Positions 1-8,092 of a stretch of 64,000 bases of DNA are shown here, one piece after another (positions within the stretch are counted from its first letter, which is position 1; each line of letters begins with the position of its first letter). Source of the DNA: Ignavibacteriales bacterium (GTDB taxonomy: Bacteria; Bacteroidota; Ignavibacteria; Ignavibacteriales; SURF-24). The stretch is taken from positions 186,001 through 250,000 of the forward strand of contig JAPLFH010000033.1 in NCBI GenBank assembly GCA_026390815.1, given 5' to 3'. The notes beneath the pieces are model-generated. The model was given only the letters and a program-made list of their open reading frames with translations. It did not search any database and was not told the DNA's origin. The translations under genes were made by a program, and so were the position numbers.

Positions 1-2951
1 TAGATCATATACATTCCACCGATAAGCGCGAAAGGAACAGAGAGCATTACAACTCCGGCTTCAACATAATTTTTAAGAGTGAAGAAGAGAAGGAAAAAGA
101 TTATCAGGAATACAACCGGCATAATAATTTCAATTGTCTGCTGTGCGCGGACTTTGCTTTCATATTGTCCGCTCCACGTATAAGAATAACCTGCGGGAAG
201 TTTCAATCCATTTTCAATTATTTTTTTTGCATCAACCATTACGCTGCCCATATCACGTCCGCGTGTATTCATAAAAACTATTGATCGGAGCATTCCATTT
301 TCGCTGCTTATCATTGGCGGACCGGTTACTAAGTTTATATCAGCTAATTCAGAAAGAGGTAAATAAGTAACGGCATTTTGATTTACACTCGTGAGCGAAA
401 AATCATTTTGTGTATTAGATGCTTGGGGAATAATGCTTGCCTGGTTTGAACTTCCCATTGAAGAAGACATACCGCCTGAGTTGCCTTTTCCAACTCCACC
501 ACCGCTCATAGAGCTTGAGGAAGATTGTGCCGCCATTGGACCTGCCTGTCCGGCAGGCATGTTTGATAATGCAACAGGTACGATTAGGCTTTTCAGTTCT
601 TCTATGTTATCACGGTAATCTTTTTGATAACGCATTCTAATTGGAAAGCGCATTCTTCCTTCTATAACAATTCCAAGATTTTGTCCGCCTATAGCAGTTT
701 CAATTATATCCTGAAGATCGCGGATGTTAACACCATAACGTGCAGCAATATCGCGTTTGACATTTATGTCCAAGTAATAACCATTCTGGACTCTTTCAGC
801 AACAACATCTGCAGCTCCATTTACTGTCTTCAATAGTTTTTCTGCATTTATTGCGTAAGCTTCTAGGGTATCGAGATTAGGACCGAATATTTTAAATCCA
901 ATATCCGTTCTTACACCAGTGGAAAGCATATTGATTCTATTGATGATCGGTTGAGTCCATCCGTTACGCACACCGGGTATTTGTAATTTGGAATCAAGTT
1001 CTGCAACGATGTCTTGCTTTGTAATACCGGGTCGCCACTCACTTTTTGGTTTTAGCAAAATAATCGTTTCGATCATACTCAATGGGGCATTATCGGTTGC
1101 AGTTTCAGCACGTCCGGTTTTTCCTAATACGTGATGAACTTCTGGAATCGATTTTATAATTTTGTCCTGTTCCTGTAAAATCCTATTCACCTCAGCAATA
1201 GAAGCGCCGGGCAAAGTTACCGGCATATAAAGAATTGAACCTTCATCAAGTGGGGGCATAAACTCACTGCCCGTATTTAGTATCATAGGAATAGTTATTA
1301 AAAGAGCGATTACATTAATTGCAATTGTAATTTTTCTGTGTTTAAGCACCCAATGAATTACCGGCGCATAAAGTTTAATGAAAAAGCGCGTGGTTGGATT
1401 TTTATCTTCCGGCTTGAACTTGCCGCGCATTAGCATCGTCATTAAAACTGGAATTAGAGTAATAACCACCAATGCAGATCCGATTAGTGCAAAAGATTTT
1501 GTGTAAGCCAATGGATGAAATAATTTTCCTTCCTGTCCGGTTAACATAAATACCGGAAGAAAAGAAACCAGAATTATTAATTCTGAAAAGAAAATTGCTC
1601 TACCGACTTGCTTTGCAGAATCAATTGAAATTCTTTTGTATTCATCCGGCGTTAAGCCTTGCTTACCGGCAGGCAGGTGTTTCTTTTCCTCCAACGCTTT
1701 AGCAAGATTGCGGTAGGCGTTTTCCACCAGAACAATTGAGGAATCTACTATCACTCCAACTGCTAAGATTATTCCACCAAGGGACATTATATTGGAGGAG
1801 ATTCCGAAGAGGTACATTAATATGAATGCAATTAGAATTGAAATTGGAAGCTCAATAAGAATTCTTACAATGCTTCTAAAGTGAAGAAGAAAAATCATAA
1901 CCATTATAGAAACCGTGATTGATGCTTCTACCAAAGCTCTTTCCAAAGTTCCAACAGCTTCTTTAATCAGGGTGCTTCTATCATACGAAGTTATTATTTC
2001 AACTCCAGGTGGAAGTCCGGGGGAGATTTCTTTTATCTTCTCTTTAATTCGGTCAATAACTTTTTGAGCATTCTCACCGGTTCGCATAACAACTATACCA
2101 CCAACAACTTCTCCTTCACCGTTCTTTTCCAACGCGCCGCGTCTTATATCGCCTCCTAAAGAAACCGATGCAACATTTTTAATTAGAACTGGAATTCCAT
2201 TAGAAGAAGTTTTTATAACTGTATTCTCTATATCATCTTTAGATTGAATGTAACCCTGTCCACGGACAAAATATTCAGCATCGCTAATTTCCAAAATTTT
2301 CCCGCCAACTTCGTTATTGCTTCTTTGAACAGCATTTACAACATCAGCAACTGTTAAATTATAAGCGCGTAAATCATTCGGGTTAACATCAACCTGATAT
2401 TGTTTTACAAATCCACCGATGCTTGCAACCTCCGCAACTCCATCAACAGAAGAAAGTTTGTAACGGATATACCAATCCTGAACTGCACGAAGTGCACCAA
2501 GATCATATCCTTTTGCTTCAACAGTATACCAATATACGTGTCCAACGCCGGTTCCATCCGGACCAAGAGAAGGAACAACACCGGAAGGTAATTGTGCCTG
2601 AACAGTGTTCATTCTTTCTAAAACGCGGGTTCGTGCAAAGTATGTATCAACTCCATCTTCGAAGATTACAAAGACGAATGACATTCCAAACATTGAAGTT
2701 GCACGAACAGCTTTTACATGAGGCAATCCTTGCAAACCAGATACAATTGGAAATGTAACCTGGTTTTCAATTATTTCCGGAGATCGCCCCATCCATTCTG
2801 TAAAAATGATTACCTGATTCTCCGAAAGATCTGGTATCGCATCAACTGGCAAATTAATTACACTGTAAATACCGAACCCGATGACGAGTACATAAATTAG
2901 AATTACTATGAATCTGTTTTGCGAACTCCATTCAATTATTTTTTCGATCAT
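1..2951 (-). CDS. CusA/CzcA-type heavy-metal efflux RND transporter (C-terminus beyond window)
   Basis: Inner-membrane proton-driven pump of the heavy-metal (HME) RND family, exporting Cu/Ag or Zn/Co/Cd through a tripartite complex. Translation from ATG 2949-2951 (GGAG just upstream) is open for 983 codons to the window edge, against about 1040 for the family, so only the last transmembrane helices are missing. It starts MIEKIIEWSSQNRFIVIL (first membrane segment) and has the family segments WMGRSPEIIENQV, MPPLDEGSILYMP and INMLSTGVRTDIG; the two methionine-containing segments resemble those of CusA. Two oddities: a Ser/Gly/Met-rich periplasmic insertion of about 60 residues (nt ~370-575), and two short palindromic repeats read in frame as NMPAGQAG and HLPAGKQG. 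The HYC_CC_PP-like gene lies 160 nt upstream on the same strand. Metal specificity is not certain. Confidence 0.95.
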   Translation of the reverse strand, partial: MIEKIIEWSSQNRFIVILIYVLVIGFGIYSVINLPVDAIPDLSENQVIIFTEWMGRSPEIIENQVTFPIVSGLQGLPHVKAVRATSMFGMSFVFVIFEDGVDTYFARTRVLERMNTVQAQLPSGVVPSLGPDGTGVGHVYWYTVEAKGYDLGALRAVQDWYIRYKLSSVDGVAEVASIGGFVKQYQVDVNPNDLRAYNLTVADVVNAVQRSNNEVGGKILEISDAEYFVRGQGYIQSKDDIENTVIKTSSNGIPVLIKNVASVSLGGDIRRGALEKNGEGEVVGGIVVMRTGENAQKVIDRIKEKIKEISPGLPPGVEIITSYDRSTLIKEAVGTLERALVEASITVSIMVMIFLLHFRSIVRILIELPISILIAFILMYLFGISSNIMSLGGIILAVGVIVDSSIVLVENAYRNLAKALEEKKHLPAGKQGLTPDEYKRISIDSAKQVGRAIFFSELIILVSFLPVFMLTGQEGKLFHPLAYTKSFALIGSALVVITLIPVLMTMLMRGKFKPEDKNPTTRFFIKLYAPVIHWVLKHRKITIAINVIALLITIPMILNTGSEFMPPLDEGSILYMPVTLPGASIAEVNRILQEQDKIIKSIPEVHHVLGKTGRAETATDNAPLSMIETIILLKPKSEWRPGITKQDIVAELDSKLQIPGVRNGWTQPIINRINMLSTGVRTDIGFKIFGPNLDTLEAYAINAEKLLKTVNGAADVVAERVQNGYYLDINVKRDIAARYGVNIRDLQDIIETAIGGQNLGIVIEGRMRFPIRMRYQKDYRDNIEELKSLIVPVALSNMPAGQAGPMAAQSSSSSMSGGGVGKGNSGGMSSSMGSSNQASIIPQASNTQNDFSLTSVNQNAVTYLPLSELADINLVTGPPMISSENGMLRSIVFMNTRGRDMGSVMVDAKKIIENGLKLPAGYSYTWSGQYESKVRAQQTIEIIMPVVFLIIFFLLFFTLKNYVEAGVVMLSVPFALIGGMYMI
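541..558. repeat. In-frame palindromic repeat, CCTGCCTG family (copy 1)
   Basis: CCTGCC and GGCAGG arms around a short loop. Read on the minus strand inside the RND pump it encodes PAGQAG at the edge of the Ser/Gly/Met-rich insertion. Related copies are at 1657-1677, 19371-19390 and, degenerate, 51885-51903. Confidence 0.75.
1657..1677. repeat. In-frame palindromic repeat, CCTGCCTG family (copy 2)
   Basis: CCTTGCTTACC followed by GGCAGGCAGG, an imperfect palindrome. On the minus strand it encodes LPAGKQG in the cytoplasmic loop of the RND pump, between AKALEEKKH and LTPDEYKR, where homologues normally run straight through. Confidence 0.75.
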
Positions 2952-3111
2952 TGTCTACTCCAAATGCTAAGACTGAGGAAATGTAAAGGGGTAAAACCAG
3001 CCAAAGCCATTTTAAAACATTAATTAAATACCAATCTTTTAAGTAAACTTTTGCCGTTGTATGCAAAAACTTCTTTTCACCTAAAAGAGATTTATGTTTT
3101 ATAAATGAATT

Positions 3112-3516
3112 TTAAATAACTAATTGGAGATTCAGAATGAATAGAGAATTCCCGGGAATTATTGGAGGAGATTTTTCCAAAACATTGATTTTATCTTGAG
3201 TGTAATTGTTATTAGCATAATTAACATCAAGAGGAAATGTGATGATATCAGAAATCCTAATTTGGTCTTGGGAAAATTTTGAAGAAAGATAGTTTTCTGT
3301 TAACGGAGAGGCAGCAATTTTATTATTGCAGCAGTCGTTTATTCCGGAAAACTTAATTTCTTTTTCAGTGTTTGATTTTACAGTGCACATTGAGCAGGAT
3401 TTTAATGATACTTTCCCCATCAGATGACAGAAATGCACAACAACCGGAATTCCAGTTGAAGAAAAAGTAAAGAGAAGTAAAACTACCACGACAATATGTT
3501 TGCTAATCTTGTGCAT
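3112..3516 (-). CDS. Small Cys-rich membrane/exported protein, HYC_CC_PP-like
   Basis: A 134-residue protein with an N-terminal hydrophobic segment (KHIVVVVLLLFTFSSTGIP) that is a signal peptide or membrane anchor, followed by a cysteine pattern: HFC, then CSMC, then DCC. This matches what I know of the HYC_CC_PP family, small proteins of Bacteroidetes-type genomes usually found beside Cus-type metal efflux genes. It lies upstream of the RND pump on the same strand, so the two are probably co-transcribed. The Cys/His set suggests metal binding in the periplasm, but no biochemical role is known to me. Family assignment rests on motif pattern and neighbourhood. Confidence 0.75.
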   Translation of the reverse strand: MHKISKHIVVVVLLLFTFSSTGIPVVVHFCHLMGKVSLKSCSMCTVKSNTEKEIKFSGINDCCNNKIAASPLTENYLSSKFSQDQIRISDIITFPLDVNYANNNYTQDKINVLEKSPPIIPGNSLFILNLQLVI

Positions 3517-3810
3517 CTGCTTAAAAATTACTTATTACAGTTTGTTAAGTCAAGTTACTTATTCTAATACAAATATTTTAGAATTTAAGTTCCTGTTACT
3601 TTACAACTTGGTCAATGAAATTTAATCCGCCAATAAATTTGCCTTAAATGGTTAATGAATTACCACTTTATTTTTCTTATATTTCGTTCAGTTCGATGAT
3701 GAAATTTTATTCTTAACACTATGAAATCCTTTAAAGAGTAATTAACAAGTTATAAAAAATAAATTAAGTAGAAAGATAGGACATAGGTAACTCAAGTTGG
3801 GTAATTGCTG

Positions 3811-3826
3811 TCCCGATTTATCGGAA
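3811..3826. repeat. TCCCGAT palindrome in RNase P RNA, copy 1 (P3 position)
   Basis: TCCCGATTTATCGGAA, a stem of CCGAT/ATCGG with a two-base loop just before the CR-I block, where hairpin P3 is expected. It differs from the repeat consensus only in its last arm. Confidence 0.6.
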
Positions 3827-3876
3827 GAGAGGAAAGTCCGAACTCCCAAGAAAAAAGTGCCGGGTAACGCCCGGGG

Positions 3877-3894
3877 TCCCGGTATATATCGGGA
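3877..3894. repeat. TCCCG palindrome in RNase P RNA, copy 2
   Basis: TCCCGGTATATATCGGGA, arms TCCCG and CGGGA around an AT-rich loop, between CR-I and the CACAGAAAA block. Part of the set of look-alike hairpins in this RNA. Confidence 0.65.
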
Positions 3895-4021
3895 TACGGA
3901 AAGTGCCACAGAAAAAATACTTTCCCGGTTAAAACCAAGTTTTAATTGGGATAAAGGTGAAAAGGCAGGGTAAGAGCCTACCGCTCCGGTAGTAATACCG
4001 GGGGTGTCAATAACATTGGCA

Positions 4022-4038
4022 TCCCGCATTTTGCGGGA
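4022..4038. repeat. TCCCGCA palindrome in RNase P RNA, copy 3
   Basis: TCCCGCATTTTGCGGGA, a 7-bp perfect stem with a three-base loop immediately before the conserved ACGGCAAACCCC block. Confidence 0.65.
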
Positions 4039-4079
4039 CACGGCAAACCCCACTTGGAGCAAGATCAAGTAGGAAAGTA

Positions 4080-4097
4080 TCCCGATTTCGATCGGGA
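4080..4097. repeat. TCCCGAT palindrome in RNase P RNA, copy 4
   Basis: TCCCGATTTCGATCGGGA, a perfect 7-bp stem capped by TTCG, in the region of the P16/P17 or adjacent variable helices. Confidence 0.7.
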
Positions 4098-4177
4098 GAT
4101 AGGCGTTTGCCTTAAATACTTTCCGGGTAGATCGCTTGAATCCCGGAGCAATCCTGGATCTAGATAAATAATTACCG

Positions 4178-4195
4178 TCCCGATTAACATCGGGA
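4178..4195. repeat. TCCCGAT palindrome in RNase P RNA, copy 5
   Basis: TCCCGATTAACATCGGGA, a perfect 7-bp stem with loop TAAC. It sits between TAGATAAATAATTACCG (CR-V region) and ACAAAATTCGGCTTATAG, where well-known RNase P RNAs have only a few bases. Confidence 0.7.
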
Positions 4196-4260
4196 TTACA
4201 AAATTCGGCTTATAGACGTGAGTAACCTATGCTCTTTTTCTACTTTTTGGAATCCATACA

Positions 4261-6012
4261 ATGTTACCAAAACAGTGGAAACTTAGAGAAAGTGCTGATG
4301 AAAATATTATTAAATTACTTACCGATTCATTAAAAATTTCTAATGTATTAGCAAACCTTCTTGCTGCCCGCGGCATTACCAGCTATCAATTAGCTAAAAC
4401 ATTTTTTAGACCCACTCTGGATGAATTGAACAATCCGTTTTTAATGAACGGGATGGAAGAAGCTTCACTTCGTGTTATTAAAGCAATTACCAGCAATGAA
4501 CTTATTTATGTTTATGGTGATTACGATGTTGATGGAACATGTTCTGCTGCGCTGCTTTACTTATTTATAAAAGATCTTGGCGGGAATGCGGAGATTTATA
4601 TTCCCAACCGATTAACTGAAGGTTATGGTTTATCCAAAGCTGGAATTGATGTAATAAAAAGCAAAGGTACATCTTTACTAATTACTGTTGATTGCGGTAT
4701 TACTGCAATTGATGAGACAATTTATGCCAAATCTCTTGGAATGGAAATGATCATTTGCGATCATCATCAACCAGCTAATTCAATTCCTGACGCATTTGCA
4801 GTTCTTGATCCATTAAAGCCAAATTGCAATTATCCCTATAAGCATTTGTCAGGTGCTGGAGTTGCCTTTAAGCTTGCACAAGCTATTTGCGAGCGGATTG
4901 GCAAGCACGAATTGCCCCACAAGTATTTGGACCTTGTAGCAATAGCCGGAGCTGCTGATATTGTTCCGCTTACAAATGAAAACAGAATTCTTGTAAAAAA
5001 AGGATTGGAGTTAGTAAACACTAATCCAAGACCTGGTATTGCTGCACTAATAAAAAGTGCTGGCATGGTACCCGGTAATTTAACTGCCGGACATGTTGTA
5101 TTTACAATTGCTCCACGGATAAATGCAGTTGGAAGATTGGGTGATGCAATCCGTGCTGTTGATCTTTTTATTACAGATGATAAAATAGATGCAATTAAAC
5201 TGGCAGAAGTGCTTGAGGGAGAAAATTATCAGAGAAGAAAGATTGATGAGCTAACTTATTCCCATGCTATTAGTTTGGTGGAAAGTTCAATAAATCTGGA
5301 TGAAGACATTGCAATAGTTTTGCACGAAGAAAATTGGCATCCGGGAGTTATTGGAATAGTAGCTTCTCGTTTAGTGGAAAAATATAATCGTCCAACAGTA
5401 ATGTTAACTACTGTGGATGGAGTAGCTAAAGGTTCTGCAAGAAGTATTGTTGGTTTTAATATTTATGAAGCGCTTAAACAGTGTGAAGATCTGCTGCTTC
5501 AATTCGGTGGACACGAAGCCGCTGCAGGTTTAGCATTAGAATTAAATAAGTTGGAAGAATTCAAGGAGAAGTTTAACAGGATTGTAAAAAATACTGTTAA
5601 TCCTGGGGATGTTAATCCTGAACTTTTAATTGATGATAAAATTACACTTTCCGAAATTACACCAAAATTTTTAAAAATCCTGGATGAGTTTTCACCATTC
5701 GGACCGGGTAATATGCGTCCAATCTTTATTGTTGAAAATGTTGAATTGGTTTATGCTCCAAGAATTGTCGGATCGAACCATATTGTAATTATGATAAAGC
5801 AGAATGGAACAGACAAAATATTTGATACAATTGGATTTAATCTTGGAAGTTTTGCTTCGCTTATTGATAAAGACAAAAATTTGCTGGATATTGCGTTCAC
5901 GATTGAAAAAACTGAGCGCGATGGAAGAACTTTTCCTCAACTGCGACTTAGAGATATAAAAGTAAAACTAAAATTAAGCAGCTTAAAAGAAGAATTGAAA
6001 CTAGAAATTTAA
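4261..6012 (+). CDS. recJ: Single-stranded-DNA-specific exonuclease RecJ
   Basis: A 5'-3' exonuclease acting on single-stranded DNA in recombination and in mismatch and base-excision repair. The 583 residues match the family length. DHH-family motif I is YVYGDYDVDGTCSAA (Asp87, 89, 91). The DHH motif is ICDHHQ (Asp167-His168-His169). SGAGVAFKL and the DHHA1 motif QFGGHEAAAGLALE follow, with an OB-type C-terminal domain ending in RLRDIKVKLK. It starts 29 nt after RNase P RNA and is followed after 15 nt by the yebC-type gene, in line with ruvC and ruvA downstream, so this is a DNA-repair gene run. Confidence 0.96.
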   Translation: MLPKQWKLRESADENIIKLLTDSLKISNVLANLLAARGITSYQLAKTFFRPTLDELNNPFLMNGMEEASLRVIKAITSNELIYVYGDYDVDGTCSAALLYLFIKDLGGNAEIYIPNRLTEGYGLSKAGIDVIKSKGTSLLITVDCGITAIDETIYAKSLGMEMIICDHHQPANSIPDAFAVLDPLKPNCNYPYKHLSGAGVAFKLAQAICERIGKHELPHKYLDLVAIAGAADIVPLTNENRILVKKGLELVNTNPRPGIAALIKSAGMVPGNLTAGHVVFTIAPRINAVGRLGDAIRAVDLFITDDKIDAIKLAEVLEGENYQRRKIDELTYSHAISLVESSINLDEDIAIVLHEENWHPGVIGIVASRLVEKYNRPTVMLTTVDGVAKGSARSIVGFNIYEALKQCEDLLLQFGGHEAAAGLALELNKLEEFKEKFNRIVKNTVNPGDVNPELLIDDKITLSEITPKFLKILDEFSPFGPGNMRPIFIVENVELVYAPRIVGSNHIVIMIKQNGTDKIFDTIGFNLGSFASLIDKDKNLLDIAFTIEKTERDGRTFPQLRLRDIKVKLKLSSLKEELKLEI

Positions 6013-6027
6013 TTAAGGAGAATAAAA

Positions 6028-6765
6028 ATGTCCGGGCATTCAAAGTGGGCAACTATAAAAAGAAAAAAGGGAGCTTTAGATGCAAAGAGAGGAAAACTTT
6101 TTACAAAACTAATTAAAGAAATTACAATTGCTGCAAGAGATGGTGGTGGTGATCCCAATGGAAACCCACGCTTAAGATTAGCAATAGATAACGCTAAAGC
6201 AGCAAATATGCCGGCTGATAATATTGAAAGAGCTATTAAAAAAGCAACAGGTGAACTCGAAGGTGTTCATTATGAAGAAATTATGTATGAAGGATATGCT
6301 CCAGCGGGAATTGCTGTTTTGGTTGAAGTTGTAACTGATAATAAAAAAAGAACGGTAGCGGAAGTACGCCATATGTTTAGTAAAAGCGGCGGTAATATGG
6401 GTGAAGCGGGTTCTGTTGCCTGGATGTTTGATAAGAAAGGTGTTATTACATTACCACTACAGGATAAAACCGAAGATGACATTCTGGAAATAGTTCTTGA
6501 TGCCGGTGCAGATGATCTTCAAACTGAGGAAGAAATTTTTGTTATTCAAACATCAGTGGAATCGTTTGAATCAGTTAGAAAAGCTTTAGTTGATAAAAAA
6601 TTGGCAATAGAAAATGCCTCGATACAAAGAGTTGCAAAAAATCTTGTTGTTGTTTCCGGTGAAGATGCTGAGAAAGTGATGAAGCTGATTGAAGCTCTTG
6701 AAGATAATGATGACGTTCAAAATGTGTATTCTAATGCCGATATTGACGAAGGAGTGATTCAATAG
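6028..6765 (+). CDS. YebC/PmpR family regulator (TACO1 family)
   Basis: A 245-residue YebC-family protein, starting with the family hallmark [22 protein letters not shown] and containing the characteristic [19 protein letters not shown] and [17 protein letters not shown] segments. Members were described as DNA-binding transcription regulators; some now appear to help translation of difficult proline stretches. The RBS AAGGAG precedes ATG 6028. It lies between recJ and ruvC, and a yebC-ruvC-ruvA order is common in bacteria. Full length, with no odd features. Confidence 0.95.
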   Translation: MSGHSKWATIKRKKGALDAKRGKLFTKLIKEITIAARDGGGDPNGNPRLRLAIDNAKAANMPADNIERAIKKATGELEGVHYEEIMYEGYAPAGIAVLVEVVTDNKKRTVAEVRHMFSKSGGNMGEAGSVAWMFDKKGVITLPLQDKTEDDILEIVLDAGADDLQTEEEIFVIQTSVESFESVRKALVDKKLAIENASIQRVAKNLVVVSGEDAEKVMKLIEALEDNDDVQNVYSNADIDEGVIQ

Positions 6766-6850
6766 AAAACAGAAATCAGAAAATAGAAATCAGAATTCGG
6801 AAAACAGAAATCGGAAACTAAAACAAGATTAGTCTGAGTTCTGAATTCAA
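6766..6850. repeat. Degenerate CAGAAATCAGAATTC-type intergenic repeat
   Basis: Between yebC and ruvC, units such as AACAGAAATCAGAA, AATCAGAATTCGGAAAACAG and CTGAGTTCTGAATTC recur, partly as an inverted pair. The same vocabulary occurs at 30875-30940 at the end of the DinB-like gene, so this is a dispersed family rather than chance low complexity. Confidence 0.55.
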
Positions 6851-6885
6851 TACCGTACATTTTTATCAAATTAAATTTTTTTAGA

Positions 6886-7422
6886 ATGATAATACTTGGA
6901 GTAGATCCCGGAACAATTTGTACTGGTTTTGGAATTATCAAACAGGATTTGAGCGAGATAAAGATAATTGCTCAAGGTGTAATTAAACCCTCGCCATTCA
7001 AACCACTTCCAATAAAATTAGAAGTAATTTACGACGAACTTGATAAACTAATAAAAAAATTCAGACCAGATGAATTTGCAATAGAAACTGCCTTCTATGG
7101 TAAAAATGTTCAATCGGCAATGAAGATTGGATACGCAAGGGGAGTTTCTCTGCTTGCTGCGGTGCATAATAAAGTTCCGACAACAGAATATTCCCCTCGG
7201 GAAATAAAAAAATCTGTGGTAGGAAATGGTGCTGCTTCAAAGAGCCAGGTTCAATATATGATCACACATTTGCTAAATTTGAAAAAAGAAAAAATGGCAT
7301 TTGATGAAAGCGATGCCCTGGCGGTTGCGGTTTGTCATTCATTTAAAATAAAATCGCTTACTCCTAAAAGCGGAAGCTGGAAAGATTTTATCAAAGCAAA
7401 TCCGGAAAGGGTAATATTATGA
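6886..7422 (+). CDS. ruvC: Crossover junction endodeoxyribonuclease RuvC
   Basis: Holliday-junction resolvase, cutting the branch-migrated junction presented by RuvAB. The four acidic catalytic residues are visible: Asp7 in LGVDPGT, Glu67 in FAIETAFY, and Asp140 and Asp143 in AFDESDALAVA. The DNA-contact segment SPREIKKSVVGNGAASK is intact. The 178 residues are normal for the family. It overlaps ruvA by 4 nt (ATGATTGG), implying translational coupling; ruvB is not in the window. The Shine-Dalgarno signal is weak. Confidence 0.96.
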   Translation: MIILGVDPGTICTGFGIIKQDLSEIKIIAQGVIKPSPFKPLPIKLEVIYDELDKLIKKFRPDEFAIETAFYGKNVQSAMKIGYARGVSLLAAVHNKVPTTEYSPREIKKSVVGNGAASKSQVQYMITHLLNLKKEKMAFDESDALAVAVCHSFKIKSLTPKSGSWKDFIKANPERVIL

Positions 7423-8003
7423 TTGGCTACTTAATCGGCAAAATAATCTCCAAGAAACCAACAAGAATTTTACTTGATGTAAATGGGGTTGGTTATCTTG
7501 TCAATATTTCTCTAAACACATTTGATAAACTTCCTGATGAAGGAAGCAGCACGTCAATTCATACTTTTCTTTCTGTTAAAGAAGACTCTCTTACACTTTT
7601 TGGATTTTCAACAGAAGCTGAAAAACAGATGTTTGAATTGCTGATAAGTGTAAACGGCATCGGACCTAAGCTTGCACAAAATGTTTTATCCGGAATTCAA
7701 ATTGATGATTTGAAGAACGCTTTAAGCATTGGCAATTTAAATAGATTAATAGCTATCCCCGGAATTGGAAGAAAGACAGCGGAGAGAATGCTTGTTGATT
7801 TGAAAGATAAGGTTGACCTGGTTGGTGAAGAAAAGGGATTTTCTGTTCCTAATAAAATAAAAGAAGATGCTGTTGCTGCACTTACAACTCTTGGCTACAA
7901 CCAAAAGATTTCAGAAAAAATTATCCGTGATGTACTTGGTTCAAATCCTGCAATTCAAATTGAAGAATTGATTAAGCAGGCTCTTTTACAGATGAATAGT
8001 TAG
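7419..8003 (+). CDS. ruvA: Holliday junction branch migration protein RuvA
   Basis: Junction-binding tetramer that loads the RuvB motor. The 194 residues show the N-terminal OB fold (MIGYLIGKIISKKPTRILLDVNGVGYLV), then two helix-hairpin-helix motifs (LLISVNGIGPKLAQNVL and LIAIPGIGRKTAERML), a variable linker and the C-terminal RuvB-binding domain (EDAVAALTTLGYNQ). It is co-transcribed with ruvC by a 4-nt overlap and is the last gene of the repair run; the next gene converges on it. Confidence 0.96.
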   Translation: MIGYLIGKIISKKPTRILLDVNGVGYLVNISLNTFDKLPDEGSSTSIHTFLSVKEDSLTLFGFSTEAEKQMFELLISVNGIGPKLAQNVLSGIQIDDLKNALSIGNLNRLIAIPGIGRKTAERMLVDLKDKVDLVGEEKGFSVPNKIKEDAVAALTTLGYNQKISEKIIRDVLGSNPAIQIEELIKQALLQMNS

Positions 8004-8035
8004 GTGAAAGTGGTTGGTATTCTATTTATTGTTTT

Positions 8036-8092
8036 ACCCCGCAATCCCAAATCCGCACTCCTCAATCCGAAAATCCCCATTCCGCAATTAAA
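8036..8092. repeat. Degenerate AATCCGCAATCC-type repeat at convergent gene ends
   Basis: CGCAATCCCAAATCCGCACT then CTCAATCCGAAAATCCCC and ATTCCGCAATT give roughly 10-13 nt units. The tract fills the gap between convergent ruvA and the FAH-family gene and reaches the latter's stop. No clear hairpin terminator is seen. Confidence 0.4.

Larger units (their letters stand above)
3781..4232 (+). ncRNA. rnpB: RNase P RNA (bacterial type A-like), enlarged by palindromic repeats
   Basis: Catalytic RNA of RNase P, which matures tRNA 5' ends. Conserved blocks appear in order: GAGGAAAGTCCGAACTCC (CR-I), CACAGAAAA, AAGGCAGGGTAAGAGCC, ACGGCAAACCCC, GTAGATCGCTTGAAT, and AAATTCGGCTTATAG near the 3' end. The ends pair as P1: ATAGGTAACTC at the start with GAGTAACCTATG (4220-4231). 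A T-run follows (CTCTTTTTC), and recJ begins 29 nt later. At about 450 nt it is long for the family. The extra length is largely hairpins with a TCCCG...CGGGA consensus at 3811, 3877, 4022, 4080 and 4178, listed separately. No protein is expected from reading frames crossing this region. Confidence 0.93.

Noticed and set aside
391-836. Plus-strand open frames of 60-75 codons near the left end
   Set aside because: They lie antisense to the RND pump, whose minus-strand translation is continuous and matches the family; their proteins have no features of their own.
3742-4068. Minus-strand open frame of 108 codons
   Set aside because: It lies over RNase P RNA, whose conserved blocks and P1 pairing explain the region.
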